Assembly: GCF_021729845.1 (NCBI RefSeq)
Contig: NZ_CP063397.1
Location: forward strand, 200,001-264,000
Direction: 5' to 3'
Length of the DNA stretch: 64,000 nt
DNA from: Rhizobium sp. SL42
Lineage (GTDB): Bacteria; Pseudomonadota; Alphaproteobacteria; Rhizobiales; Rhizobiaceae
Shown here: positions 51,463-60,949 of the stretch, one piece after another
Numbering within the stretch: the stretch's first letter is position 1
Layout: each line of letters starts with the position of its first letter
Notes under the pieces: generated by a model
The model's input: only the letters and a program-made list of their open reading frames with translations
Databases searched by the model: none
Told to the model about the DNA's origin: nothing
Translations under genes and position numbers: made by a program

Positions 51463-52731
51463 GTGAACCATTTCGACTATCGCGACGGCGTCCTCTATGC
51501 CGAGGACGTGGCCATTCCCGAGATCGCCCGCGCCGTCGGCACGCCGTTCTATTGCTACTCGACCGCAACGCTGGAGCGCCACTACAAGGTGTTTTCCAAA
51601 GCGTTCGACGGCGTAGATGCGCTGGTCTGCTACGCGATGAAGGCCAATTCCAACCAGGCCGTGCTGAAGACGCTCGGCCGGCTCGGCGCAGGCGTAGACG
51701 TGGTCTCGGAGGGCGAGTTGCGCCGTGCGCTGGCCGCCGGCATTCCGGCATCGCGGATCATGTTTTCCGGCGTCGGCAAGACGCCGAGCGAGATGGATCT
51801 CGGGCTTGAAGCCGGCATCTACTGCTTCAATGTCGAAAGCGAGCCGGAACTGGAGATCCTCAACCAGCGCGCCATCAAGGCCGGCAAGCGGGCCCATGTC
51901 TCCTTCCGCATCAATCCCGATGTCGACGCCAAGACCCATGCCAAGATCTCGACCGGCAAGAAGGAAAACAAGTTCGGCATTTCCTACGAGCGCGCCCGCG
52001 CCGTCTATGCCCGCGCCGCCACCCTCGAAGGCATCCAAGTCAGCGGCATCGACATGCATATCGGTAGCCAGATCACCGATCTTCAGCCTTTCGAGGATGC
52101 CTTCCGGCTGCTGCGCGAGCTGGTCGAGGCCCTGCGTGCCGACGGCCACGCCATCGACCATGTCGATGTCGGCGGCGGCCTTGGCATTCCCTACAAGGAC
52201 GACAACAATCCGCCACCGGAACCGGACGCCTATGCCAAGATCGTCAAGGACCAGCTGGCCAGCCTGAACTGCAAGATCGTTACCGAGCCCGGCCGCCTGC
52301 TTGTCGGCAATGCCGGCATTCTGGTCACCGAAGTGATCTATGTGAAGGACGGCGGCAACAAGACGTTCGTCATCGTCGATGCGGCGATGAACGACCTGAT
52401 CCGCCCCACGCTCTACGAGGCCTATCACGAGGTCCGCCCGGTGATCCTGTCGGCCGCCAGTGCGCCGCGCATTCGCGCCGACGTCGTCGGTCCGGTCTGC
52501 GAGACCGGCGACTATCTGGCGCTCGACCGGGAAATGAGCATGCCGAAGCCCGGCGACCTGTTTTCGGTCGGTTCGGCCGGTGCCTATGGTGCGGTCCAGG
52601 CCGGCACCTACAACACCCGCCGCCTGATCCCGGAAGTGCTGGTCAAGGGTAGCGAATTCCATGTGATTCGCCCACGCCCGAGCTATGAAGAGCTGATCGC
52701 GCTCGACTCGGTCCCCGGCTGGCTCGACTGA
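51463..52731 (+). CDS. lysA: diaminopimelate decarboxylase
   Basis: LysA makes lysine from meso-diaminopimelate. The 422-residue fold-type III PLP enzyme has the PLP lysine K60 in CYAMKANSNQ, the HIGSQI and GGGLGIPY phosphate-binding blocks, and the second active-site C-E-T segment (VCETGDYLA). The start is GTG at 51463 (VNHFDYRDG), the family N-terminus, 13 bases after the LptM-like stop. The first enzyme of the pathway, lysC, is also in this window. Confidence 0.97.
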   Translation: MNHFDYRDGVLYAEDVAIPEIARAVGTPFYCYSTATLERHYKVFSKAFDGVDALVCYAMKANSNQAVLKTLGRLGAGVDVVSEGELRRALAAGIPASRIMFSGVGKTPSEMDLGLEAGIYCFNVESEPELEILNQRAIKAGKRAHVSFRINPDVDAKTHAKISTGKKENKFGISYERARAVYARAATLEGIQVSGIDMHIGSQITDLQPFEDAFRLLRELVEALRADGHAIDHVDVGGGLGIPYKDDNNPPPEPDAYAKIVKDQLASLNCKIVTEPGRLLVGNAGILVTEVIYVKDGGNKTFVIVDAAMNDLIRPTLYEAYHEVRPVILSAASAPRIRADVVGPVCETGDYLALDREMSMPKPGDLFSVGSAGAYGAVQAGTYNTRRLIPEVLVKGSEFHVIRPRPSYEELIALDSVPGWLD

Positions 52732-52838
52732 TCCGGGCGATCCGTTTTCCGACGCACCCGATTGGCCTGCCGTTCACATTTCAGCGATATCGCGGGAAAA
52801 TCCACCGGCTTTCCTGCCTCGCCCTCGTCTTCGCCACA

Positions 52839-52860
52839 AAGCCTGCTATCTTTCAGGCTT
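52839..52860. terminator. weak hairpin between lysA and the TIGR02302 gene
   Basis: A 7-bp stem (52839-52845 with 52854-52860) with an 8-base loop but no T-run, in a 171-base gap. It may attenuate read-through from lysA. Confidence 0.35.
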
Positions 52861-52902
52861 GGGGTCGTCATGCGATGGCCTGTGCACTCGGAGACCTGAC
52901 GG

Positions 52903-55539
52903 ATGCCGCAAACCCGCCCGGCCGGCCAACGGAAAGGCGCATTCAAGACAGATCCTGCTCTCGCGCGCCGGGTTGGTTTCAAGCGCCTGCTGGCACGGCT
53001 GGTGCTGTTTGCCGAACGTCTTCTGCCGCTGTTTCTCCCGGTCGCCGGCATTGCCGCCCTCTTCGTTTCGCTTGCCTGGTTCGGCGTCTATCGCGAACTC
53101 CCTGAATATCTGCGCCTGGCGCTGGTCTTTGTCCTGATCTTCGCCTTCGTCAGCTGCCTGCTGCCTTTCCTGCGACTGAGACTGCCGACATCCGGTGAAG
53201 CCGACCGGCTGCTGGAAGAGCGCAACGGCCTGCCTCACCAGCCGGTCGCGGTGCAGGACGACGAACCCGCCTTCGAGACGCCGTTTGCCCGTGCACTCTG
53301 GCAGGAACACCAGCGCCGCATGGCCGAGCGCATTGCCGCCCTCGACACCGGCCTGCCACAGCCGGATATCGCCCGCTTCGACCGTTATGCCCTGCGTGCG
53401 ATCCCGGCACTGCTGTTCGTGACAGCGCTTGCCTATTCCGGCTCGAACGGCGCCGGCACGATCGCCGATGCCTTCCGCCAGCATGCGGCCGAGAGCCAGA
53501 CGCCGGACATGCGCATCGATGCCTGGATCACGCCGCCGGCCTATACCGGCCAGGCACCCGTCTTCCTGTCGGGCCTCGGCACCCAGGACGACAACGGCGT
53601 CAGTGTGCCGCAACATTCGAAGATCACCGTTCGCATCAGCGGTGGGGCCGCCGACGAGAAGGTCTTCTACCGCAAGGCAGCCGACGGCACGGTCGTCGAG
53701 GTGGCGGCCAAGCAAGAGGCAGAGGCGGGCGCACCGTCCGCTGCGCAACCGTCGGGCGACCAACCACCTGCGCCTTCTGCGCCGCCGGCCGCCCGCACCC
53801 ACGAACTGGAACTGGCCGAGGCAGGCCAGCTGCGTGTTGGCCAGCGCCAGTGGACCATTCAGGTGACACCGGACAAGGCACCCGAGATCGCCTTCGACGG
53901 CACGCCGCGCCGCGCCATCAACGGCGCTCTGGAAATCGCCTTCACCGCAAAAGACGACTACGGCCTGCAGAAGGCCCATGCGGAGATCGTACCGCTCGAG
54001 ACCAAGCCCGGCGCCACGCCGCTTTATCCGCAGCCGGACTACAAGCTCGACCTGCCGCGACACAATGCGCGCGAGACCAAGGGTGTTTCCAGCCGCAACA
54101 TCACCGAGCATCCCCTGGCCGGCGCCAGGGTGTCGATCACGCTCGTCGCCACCGATGGCGCAGGACAGGTCGGCCGCAGCCCGCCGGTGGAAATGATCCT
54201 GCCATCGCGAAACTTCTCGGAGAAGCTGGCAGCGGCCGTTGCCGAACAGCGGCAGGTCTTTTCGCTCGACACCCGCGCCATGCCTCGGGCCATTGCGCTG
54301 AACGAAGCGATCACCCTTCGCGCCGACGAGACCATTCCCAATCTCACCCATTTCCTGCTGATCGAATCGGCCCGTGCCCGCATGCAGCAGGCCAAGGGCA
54401 CCGAGGCGCTGCAGGAGACGGCGGACTATCTGTGGGAGATCGCGCTCGGCATCGAGGACGGCGACCTGTCGCTGGCCGAAAAGCGGCTGCGTGACGCACA
54501 GAAGAACCTGGCAGACGCGCTGGATCGCGATGCCCCGGACGAGGAAATCAAGAAGCTGATGGACGAGCTTCGTGCCGCCATGCAGGACTTCATGACCGCC
54601 ATGGCCGAGCGCATGCAGAACCAGAACGGCGAGCAGCAGAGCGCCCAGAACACCGTGCGCCAGCAGGATCTCGACAACCTGCTCGACCAGCTGGAAAACC
54701 TCGCCCGTTCGGGCAACAAGGACGAGGCGCGCCAGCTGCTCAACGAGTTGAGCCGGATGATGAACAACATGCAGGCCGGACGCCCGCAGCGCGGCGGCGA
54801 GCAGCAGAACAGCGAGGCGCGCAAGCAGATCGACAAGCTCGGCGAAATCATGCAGCAGCAGCAGCGGCTGATGGACGAGACCTTCAAGCTCGATCAGGCC
54901 CTGCGGGACCGCATGCAGCGCGGCGACCCGGGCGAAGGCGAAGAGGGTGAAAACGGCGAACCGCAGCAGGATCCGCAGGCCCAGGGCGAACAGGGCCAGC
55001 AGGGGCAGCAAGGCGGGCAGGATACCGACCAGATGACCGCCGAGCAGCTGCGCGAGGCGCTGAAGAACCTGCGCCAGCAGCAGGAGGGCCTTGGCAAGCA
55101 ACTCGGCGAGTTGCAGGAAGGCCTCAAGGGCCTCGGCCTCGAACCGGGTGAGGGCTTCGGCCAGGCGCAAAGCGAAATGAAGGGTGCCGGCGAGGCTCTG
55201 GGCAAGAGCCAGGGCGACCGCGCCGTGGAGGGCCAGGGCCGCGCGCTCGAAGCGCTGCGCCAGGGTGCACGCGACATGATGGGGCAGATGATGCAGGCCA
55301 TGCAGGGTCAGCAGGGCGAAGGCCAGCAGATGGGCCAGGGCAACCAGAACGGCCGTGATCCGCTCGGCCGCCCCCGCGCGACGTCGGGCCCGGACTTCGG
55401 CGAAAGAGTGAGGGTGCCGGACGAGATCGACGTGCAGCGCGCGCGCGAAATTCTCGAGGCCATCCGCGAAAAGCTCGGCCAGAACTCCAGCCCGGAACTG
55501 GAGCGACGGTATCTCGAGCGCTTGCTCGAAATCCAGTGA
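52903..55539 (+). CDS. TIGR02302 family membrane protein with Gln-rich tail
   Basis: An 878-residue protein of the TIGR02302/DUF4175 family, common in alphaproteobacteria and of unknown function. Two or three hydrophobic helices near the N-terminus (about 25-95 and near 165-180) anchor it. The long rest is probably periplasmic. The family block ITPPAYTGQAPVFL is near 205-218. From about residue 560 to 840 the sequence is Gln/Met/Gly/Glu-rich with coiled-coil character (many Q, QQ and GQ repeats). A GGAG site precedes the ATG. It stands between lysA and the convergent cpdR. Confidence 0.88.
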   Translation: MPQTRPAGQRKGAFKTDPALARRVGFKRLLARLVLFAERLLPLFLPVAGIAALFVSLAWFGVYRELPEYLRLALVFVLIFAFVSCLLPFLRLRLPTSGEADRLLEERNGLPHQPVAVQDDEPAFETPFARALWQEHQRRMAERIAALDTGLPQPDIARFDRYALRAIPALLFVTALAYSGSNGAGTIADAFRQHAAESQTPDMRIDAWITPPAYTGQAPVFLSGLGTQDDNGVSVPQHSKITVRISGGAADEKVFYRKAADGTVVEVAAKQEAEAGAPSAAQPSGDQPPAPSAPPAARTHELELAEAGQLRVGQRQWTIQVTPDKAPEIAFDGTPRRAINGALEIAFTAKDDYGLQKAHAEIVPLETKPGATPLYPQPDYKLDLPRHNARETKGVSSRNITEHPLAGARVSITLVATDGAGQVGRSPPVEMILPSRNFSEKLAAAVAEQRQVFSLDTRAMPRAIALNEAITLRADETIPNLTHFLLIESARARMQQAKGTEALQETADYLWEIALGIEDGDLSLAEKRLRDAQKNLADALDRDAPDEEIKKLMDELRAAMQDFMTAMAERMQNQNGEQQSAQNTVRQQDLDNLLDQLENLARSGNKDEARQLLNELSRMMNNMQAGRPQRGGEQQNSEARKQIDKLGEIMQQQQRLMDETFKLDQALRDRMQRGDPGEGEEGENGEPQQDPQAQGEQGQQGQQGGQDTDQMTAEQLREALKNLRQQQEGLGKQLGELQEGLKGLGLEPGEGFGQAQSEMKGAGEALGKSQGDRAVEGQGRALEALRQGARDMMGQMMQAMQGQQGEGQQMGQGNQNGRDPLGRPRATSGPDFGERVRVPDEIDVQRAREILEAIREKLGQNSSPELERRYLERLLEIQ

Positions 55540-55562
55540 GATCAAATGAGGTCAAGTGAGAT

Positions 55563-55594
55563 CCGGCAGGAGCCCGAACGTGCGGGTCTGCCGG
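55563..55594. terminator. hairpin between the TIGR02302 gene and cpdR
   Basis: A 7-bp stem (55563-55569 with 55588-55594) encloses an inner 4-5 bp stem. It lies between convergent stops without a clear T-run. The bases just before it are imperfect direct repeats of a GATCAAATGAG-like unit. Confidence 0.45.
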
Positions 55595-55604
55595 CCAGAG
55601 TGCG

Positions 55605-55964
55605 TCAGCCGGCCAGGGCGCTGGCCACGGCGGCGCGGATATCGGTCAGCGCAAAGGGCTTCGGCACCACATCGATGATCTTCGATGCCAGATCGTCTGC
55701 CCGCTCGCGCTGTTCGGCATAGCCAGTCATCAGCAGGATCTTCAGGTCCGGAAAATTGGACGAGGCCCGGTGGGCAAGCTCGATGCCGTCCATGACCGGC
55801 ATGCGGATATCCGACAGCAGCAGATCGAACGGTTCTTCGCAGAGCAGGGCGAGACCTTCTTCCCCATCGGCCGCTTCGCTGGTTTCGTGGCCGTCGAGCC
55901 GCAGGGCGCGGGCGACGAAGGTGCGCAGCGAATCTTCGTCTTCGGTGATCAAGATTCTCGCCAT
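55605..55964 (-). CDS. cpdR: single-domain response regulator CpdR
   Basis: A 119-residue receiver domain without output domain. Phospho-acceptor D52 (LLLSDIRMPVMDG), acidic pocket E8/D9/E10, the switch Thr in LLMTGYAEQ and the Lys in VVPKPF are present. In Caulobacter and Sinorhizobium CpdR, kept phosphorylated by the CckA-ChpT relay, controls ClpXP placement and cell-cycle proteolysis. The sequence MARILITEDEDSLRTFV matches that group. The ATG at 55964 has GGAG upstream. Confidence 0.93.
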   Translation of the reverse strand: MARILITEDEDSLRTFVARALRLDGHETSEAADGEEGLALLCEEPFDLLLSDIRMPVMDGIELAHRASSNFPDLKILLMTGYAEQRERADDLASKIIDVVPKPFALTDIRAAVASALAG

Positions 55965-56116
55965 GATTGCATTCAACTCCCGCGATCCGTTTTCATGCCC
56001 GTCGGGGCAAATCAACAGAGTTTCCTTGTCGAGAGGTAAACGCGGGACACCCGGTCCCGCGCCATGGTTAACAAGCGGTCAGCGAACGACGGCCAGATGT
56101 CGCGAAACGAAACGCC

Positions 56117-56659
56117 TCAGGCGTCGCCGGTCACCACGCCGACATAGGGCAGTTCGCGGAAGGCATAGGCAACGTCCATGCCGTAGCCGACGACGAAGTA
56201 ATCGGGGCATTCGAAGCCGACGAAATCAGCCTCAAACACTTCTTTCCGCTTCACTTTCTTGTCGAGAAGCACAGCAATCGTGACGTTTGCGGCACCGCGC
56301 TCGTACATCAGTTCCTTGGCGAACAACAGCGTGCGGCCGGACTCGAGAATGTCGTCGATGAGCAGCACATTGCGGCCCCTCACGTCACTGTCGATGTCCT
56401 TGATGATCTTCACGCCCTGCGACACCGTGCCTGTGCCATAACTGGACAGCGTGATGAATTCGACCTCCGGCGCGAGCCCGACGTCATGCAACGCACGAAT
56501 GAGATCGGCAGCGAAGATGAACGAGCCCTTGAGCACCGAAATCACCAGAAGATCGTCGCAGGGACCCTTCATGATATCGGCTGCGAGCTCGTGATTGCGC
56601 TCGGCGATCTGTACGGCGGTGAACAGTGGTTCGATATTCTTGCCGCGGACGACGGGCAT
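56117..56659 (-). CDS. hpt: hypoxanthine phosphoribosyltransferase
   Basis: A 180-residue type I phosphoribosyltransferase that salvages hypoxanthine to IMP with PRPP. The PRPP loop LLIDDILESGRT (about 98-109), the base-binding K-K-V-K segment and the VLKGSFIFAADL N-terminal block are present. AAGGAG precedes the ATG at 56659; an in-frame start five codons earlier would destroy that site. It lies 152 bases before cpdR on the same strand. Confidence 0.95.
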   Translation of the reverse strand: MPVVRGKNIEPLFTAVQIAERNHELAADIMKGPCDDLLVISVLKGSFIFAADLIRALHDVGLAPEVEFITLSSYGTGTVSQGVKIIKDIDSDVRGRNVLLIDDILESGRTLLFAKELMYERGAANVTIAVLLDKKVKRKEVFEADFVGFECPDYFVVGYGMDVAYAFRELPYVGVVTGDA

Positions 56660-56740
56660 GGACTTCTCCTTCATGATCGGCCGGTTTCGGCCCTCAGCCC
56701 GGCAGCCTGAGACGGCCGGAAAGGCAAGCCCTTAGCACAG

Positions 56741-57397
56741 TCACGAAGGTGAGACACCCGGATCCTCGAAGGAAAGCCGCAGTTCCGGCATTTTTCCACC
56801 AGGATGCTGGAGCCTTGCGGCAACCCCGCGGCTGTGGCCGCCATCGAGATCGGTGACCGGCGCGTCGATATAGGTGCTGGCGATGACCTGTCCGCCGATC
56901 AGCAGATCGGCCCTCAGTTTCGGCAGGCTGACGGTATCGTCCGACCGGTTTTCGACGATGGCATTGAGCAACAGGACCTGCATGCCGTTGCTGAATTGCG
57001 GGGTCAGGCTGACATGGGTGATGTCGAGCGGGTTGGCCACGGCATCGGTCGAGCCCGAACCTGAATAGAGCTGTCCCGCGATGCCGAAGATGCTGGCAAA
57101 GCAGCCGGCGACCAGAAGGGCGAAGCTGACATCGGACAGCCGCTGCAGATGGTGCTCGGCGCTGCGCAGCACCGTCTTCAGGCCGGCGAGGAAGTCCTGG
57201 GCAACAGGAGCGCTCGTCGCCGAAGCCGCCTGGAATTTGGCTCTCTGCGGCGGATCGCGCACCACGACGAAATGGGCATCGACGACCTCATGGGTCGTCT
57301 GGAAATGCTGGCGCTCGATGCGGCGGCGCGCCCGGTCTGGCGGCAGCAGATCCTGGTCCGGGGCTGCTGCCTGCTTTTGGAAACGGAAGGCGTTCAT
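56741..57397 (-). CDS. DUF3426-like membrane protein lacking the zinc-ribbon
   Basis: A 218-residue protein with one transmembrane helix (about 92-112) and a C-terminal domain (about 122-212) of DUF3426 type, seen in ITHVSLTPQFSNGMQVLLLN, IENRSDDTVSLPKLRADL and GHSRGVAARLQHPGG. Family members usually start with an MJ0042-type CxxC zinc ribbon. Here the first 70 residues are Arg/Gln/Asp-rich with no Cys pair, so the ribbon is missing or split off. It is divergent from ftsE. Its function is unknown. Confidence 0.72.
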   Translation of the reverse strand: MNAFRFQKQAAAPDQDLLPPDRARRRIERQHFQTTHEVVDAHFVVVRDPPQRAKFQAASATSAPVAQDFLAGLKTVLRSAEHHLQRLSDVSFALLVAGCFASIFGIAGQLYSGSGSTDAVANPLDITHVSLTPQFSNGMQVLLLNAIVENRSDDTVSLPKLRADLLIGGQVIASTYIDAPVTDLDGGHSRGVAARLQHPGGKMPELRLSFEDPGVSPS

Positions 57398-57599
57398 CTC
57401 AGCCGTACCTTTCGCACAGCCAATTCCGGATACCCGAAACTCGGCAGTTGAAACGAATCCACTCCAGACGTAAATTCAAATGGTTAATGCTTCGAAAATA
57501 TCGGCCATCCGGCTGCCGTTTTGCGGGCATGTTTACCGGCCGTTGACGATCTTCGTTTACGAGCCCCAGACCTCGGACACGTCAGACTGGGCCCAGCCG

Positions 57600-58259
57600 T
57601 TGATCCACTTTGAAAATGTCGGCCTTCGGTATGGAATGGGACCGGAGATCCTCCGCGACCTGACCTTCGACATTCCCAAGAGTTCCTTCCAGTTCCTGAC
57701 CGGCCCGTCCGGTGCGGGCAAGACGACATTGCTGCGCCTGCTGTTCATGTCGCTGCAGCCGACGCGCGGCATCATCCAGAGCTTCGGCCGCGACATCACC
57801 CGCATTCCCCGCAGTGAACTGCCGATGCTGCGCCGCCGCGTCGGCATCGTCTTCCAGGATTTCCGCCTGCTCGACCATTTGACCACCTACGAAAACGTCG
57901 CGCTGCCGCTCCGCGTGCGCGGCAAGGAAGAGGGCAGCTACCGGCGCGACGTCATCGAACTGTTGAAATGGGTCGGCCTCGGCGAGCGCATCAACGTGCT
58001 GCCGGCCGTGCTGTCGGGCGGCGAGAAACAGCGCGTCGCCATCGCCCGTGCCCTGATCGACCGGCCGGAAATCCTGCTCGCCGACGAACCGACCGGCAAT
58101 GTCGATCCGCCAATGGCCCGCCGGCTCCTGAGCCTGTTTCTCGAACTCAACCGGCTCGGCACGGCCGTCGTCATCGCCACCCACGATCTGGCCCTGATGG
58201 ACCAGGTCGATGCGCGCCGCATGATCCTCACCGACGGGCGGCTCGACATCTATGAGTGA
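57600..58259 (+). CDS. ftsE: cell division ATP-binding protein FtsE
   Basis: FtsE is the ATPase of the FtsEX complex, which relays ATP hydrolysis to periplasmic cell-wall hydrolases at the septum. The 219-residue form has Walker A GPSGAGKTT (35-43), the signature LSGGEKQRVAIARAL and Walker B ILLADEPTG. The TTG at 57600 (LIHFENVGLRYG) gives the family length; an ATG at 57480 would add 40 unlike residues. The ribosome binding site is weak for both, so the start is uncertain. It overlaps ftsX by eight bases. Confidence 0.93.
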   Translation: MIHFENVGLRYGMGPEILRDLTFDIPKSSFQFLTGPSGAGKTTLLRLLFMSLQPTRGIIQSFGRDITRIPRSELPMLRRRVGIVFQDFRLLDHLTTYENVALPLRVRGKEEGSYRRDVIELLKWVGLGERINVLPAVLSGGEKQRVAIARALIDRPEILLADEPTGNVDPPMARRLLSLFLELNRLGTAVVIATHDLALMDQVDARRMILTDGRLDIYE

Positions 58260-59265
58260 GACAGGAACCAACACCCCGCAGCAGCCGGACAAGACACAGA
58301 AGCGCCGGGTCGAAATGACCGTCAGGCCGACCGGGCCGATCCTGCCGCCCTCCAACATCCAGGGCAATGCGCTGATGGTGGTCATTGCCATCATGGCCTT
58401 TCTGGCCTGCCTGACGCTGGGTGCCGTGTCGATGGTGCGGGCAACGGCGGCTGGCTGGCAGAGCCAGATTTCCCGCGAGGTCACCATCCAGATCAAGCCG
58501 GAGGACGGGCTCGACATGGGGGCTGCCCTGGTCAAGGCGCGCGATCTTGCGCTGACCTTCGTCGGCACGCGCGACGGCCGGATCATGGATGATGATGCGA
58601 CGGCCCGCCTGCTCGAGCCCTGGCTCGGCACCGGCCTCAATCTCGAAGACCTGCCGGTTCCGCGCCTGATCGTCATCACCATCGACGAAAGCAACCCGCC
58701 CGATTTCGCCTCGATGCGCGACCTGCTGAAGGTCGAAGTGCCGCAAGCCTTTCTCGACGATCACCGCACCTGGGTCGACCGCCTCGTGCAGATGGCACGC
58801 ACCACCGTGCTGATCGGTTCCGGCGTGCTGATCCTGGTGTTTACCGCCATGGTGCTGACGGTGGTCTTTGCCACCCGCGGCGCACTATCGGGCAATCGCC
58901 ACATTATCGAGGTGCTGCATTTCGTCGGCGCCGAGAGCACCTTCGTCGCCCAGGAGTTCCAGAAGCACTTCCTCAAGATCAGTCTGAAGGGTGCGGCCGC
59001 CGGCGGCCTGCTCGCGGCCGGCCTGTTCGCCGCAGCCAATTTCTGGCAGACCCGGTCGATGGCCACGCCGGAAAGCGATCAGGCAACGGCACTGTTCGGC
59101 ACCTTCACCATCGGCTGGACCGGCTATCTCGGCATCTTTGCCACGATGATCGTGATTGCGCTGCTGACCACCATCACCGCCCGCCTGACCGTGATGCGCA
59201 CCATCTACGAGATCGACCTCATTCGTTCCGATCCGGCGCGAACCGATGGACTTATGGACGATTAA
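58252..59265 (+). CDS. ftsX: cell division protein FtsX
   Basis: A 337-residue permease-like partner of FtsE with four transmembrane helices: one near 40-62, and three in the C-terminal half near 185, 240 and 295. A periplasmic domain (about 65-170) contacts hydrolase activators. The start lies inside the end of ftsE (8-base overlap), typical of this pair. The N-terminal cytoplasmic segment (MSETGTNTPQQPDKTQKRR) is polar and probably disordered. Confidence 0.93.
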   Translation: MSETGTNTPQQPDKTQKRRVEMTVRPTGPILPPSNIQGNALMVVIAIMAFLACLTLGAVSMVRATAAGWQSQISREVTIQIKPEDGLDMGAALVKARDLALTFVGTRDGRIMDDDATARLLEPWLGTGLNLEDLPVPRLIVITIDESNPPDFASMRDLLKVEVPQAFLDDHRTWVDRLVQMARTTVLIGSGVLILVFTAMVLTVVFATRGALSGNRHIIEVLHFVGAESTFVAQEFQKHFLKISLKGAAAGGLLAAGLFAAANFWQTRSMATPESDQATALFGTFTIGWTGYLGIFATMIVIALLTTITARLTVMRTIYEIDLIRSDPARTDGLMDD

Positions 59266-59337
59266 TCGTCAAGGAAGCTTGTTGACTTGCCTTAAAGCCG
59301 CCTGTTCCGTGTGGAGAATCCGCGCTATTCACGGACA

Positions 59338-60069
59338 ATGAGCATGGACCGGATGACCCGAAACCAACCGTCTCAAGGGGATCGGCCCGACACGTCGGGC
59401 CGCGGCCTGTTTGCGCGTCGTGGTCTCCTGCGCCGGTTCCTCCGCTACAGCGGATTGCTCGTCCTGCTCTGTGCAGCCCTTCTCGTCGCAGGCTTCCTGC
59501 ATTTTGCCGACAGCGTCACCACGCTGCGCCCGCCGGAAAACGTCAAGGCCGACGCGATCGTCGTGCTGACCGGCGGCTACCAGCGGATCGACCAGGCGAT
59601 TGATCTCCTGAAACGTGGATATGGCGGACGGTTGCTGATTTCCGGCGTCAACCCCTCGACCACGGCCGGCCAGATCCGCCGTGCCACGCGCACGTCACCC
59701 GAACTGTTCGCCTGCTGCATCGATATCGGCTACGCCGCGATCGACACGATCGGCAATGCCAACGAGACGGCAAACTGGATCCGCGATCGCGGCTACAAGT
59801 CGGTTCTGGTGGTAACCAGTAACTATCACATGGCCCGCAGCCTGATGGAGCTGCGCCGTTCGGACAAGGTGACCGAGTTCATCGGCTATCCCGTGGTCAA
59901 TGCCGACCTGAAGACGCGGGCCTGGTACCGCGAGCCGGATGCGCTGAGAACCATGCTGGCCGAATATGCAAAGAGCGTCATTGCCTATGCCCGGGGTATC
60001 ATCGGCTGGAGTGTCGGCCCCGGCTTGCGCTCGTCGGGAGAAATCGCCGACCCGGCCGACGAGAGCTGA
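59338..60069 (+). CDS. YdcF/ElyC family (DUF218) protein
   Basis: A 243-residue membrane-anchored protein: a basic N-terminus, one transmembrane helix (about 40-60) and a DUF218 domain (about 68-225, with DAIVVLTGGYQRIDQAIDLL and VTSNYHMARSLMEL). In E. coli ElyC/SanA relatives affect envelope polymer assembly; the exact reaction is unknown. The ATG at 59338 is used, with GGA close upstream; ATG 59344 is an alternative. It sits between ftsX and plsC on the same strand. Confidence 0.88.
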   Translation: MSMDRMTRNQPSQGDRPDTSGRGLFARRGLLRRFLRYSGLLVLLCAALLVAGFLHFADSVTTLRPPENVKADAIVVLTGGYQRIDQAIDLLKRGYGGRLLISGVNPSTTAGQIRRATRTSPELFACCIDIGYAAIDTIGNANETANWIRDRGYKSVLVVTSNYHMARSLMELRRSDKVTEFIGYPVVNADLKTRAWYREPDALRTMLAEYAKSVIAYARGIIGWSVGPGLRSSGEIADPADES

Positions 60070-60146
60070 GTAATTCCCCGCCGACCGGCTTTTGCTCGGC
60101 CGTGTTTTACGATAGGGACGTTTCGCCTGTCCACGGAAACGACCTG

Positions 60147-60929
60147 ATGATCACCCTGCGTTCCATCCTGTTCAATACGGCCTTCTACACCAACATGATC
60201 CTTCGCATGATCCTGTTGTCGCCCTTCTATTTTCTCGCGCCACGCAAGACTGCGTTCTGGGTGCCGAAGGGCTGGGCAAGTTCCTCGCATTGGCTGCTGA
60301 AGACGATCGTCGGCACGACCTTCACCGTCGAGGGGCTCGAGAACATTCCGAAGGGCGGCTATATCCTGGCCCCGAAGCACCAGTCTTTCTGGGATACATT
60401 CGCCCTGCTGCCCTGGCTCGACGATCCGGTCTACATCCTCAAGCGCGAACTGATGTGGATCCCGGTCTTCGGCTGGTATGTCGCCAAACAGCGGATGATC
60501 CCGGTCAACCGCGGCGCCAAGGGCAAGGTGATGGCCGAAGTGATCGAGCGCACCAAGAGCGAGATGCGCAACGGCCGCCAGCTGATCATCTACCCGGAGG
60601 GCACACGGCGGTCGCCCGGGGCGACGCCGGAATATAAATACGGCATTGCCCGCCTCTATCGCGATCTCGGCGTACCCGTCGTACCGGTCGCCATGCATCC
60701 CGGCCTGTTCTGGCCACGTCGCAAGTTCCAGCGTTATCCCGGTCATTTCAAGGTGCGCATCCTGCCGGCCATCGAGCCGGGTCTCGATCCGGACATGTTC
60801 TTCGACACACTGATGGAACGCCTCGAGGCCGCCAGCGACGAGCTGCTGATCGAAACCGCGCGTGACAACCCGCATGTGCCGCTGCCGCCGACGGCGGTGA
60901 AGCGCCTGGCGGAACTGCAGACAAGCTGA
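60147..60929 (+). CDS. plsC: 1-acylglycerol-3-phosphate O-acyltransferase
   Basis: A 260-residue acyltransferase making phosphatidic acid. Motif I H78-Q-S-F-W-D83 (HX4D) is catalytic, YPEGTR binds the substrate phosphate, and VPVVPVAMH is motif IV. One hydrophobic N-terminal segment (about 5-30) anchors it. Other PlsC homologues may exist in the genome, and some act in ornithine-lipid synthesis, so the exact substrate is inferred. The ATG at 60147 is preferred over one 45 bases upstream. Confidence 0.9.
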   Translation: MITLRSILFNTAFYTNMILRMILLSPFYFLAPRKTAFWVPKGWASSSHWLLKTIVGTTFTVEGLENIPKGGYILAPKHQSFWDTFALLPWLDDPVYILKRELMWIPVFGWYVAKQRMIPVNRGAKGKVMAEVIERTKSEMRNGRQLIIYPEGTRRSPGATPEYKYGIARLYRDLGVPVVPVAMHPGLFWPRRKFQRYPGHFKVRILPAIEPGLDPDMFFDTLMERLEAASDELLIETARDNPHVPLPPTAVKRLAELQTS

Positions 60930-60949
60930 AACACCGAAAGACGAGAGCG

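Noticed and set aside
52846..55545. Long open frame antisense to the TIGR02302 gene
   Set aside because: Leu/Ala/Arg-rich shadow of Gln/Glu-rich coding on the plus strand; no domain or start signal.
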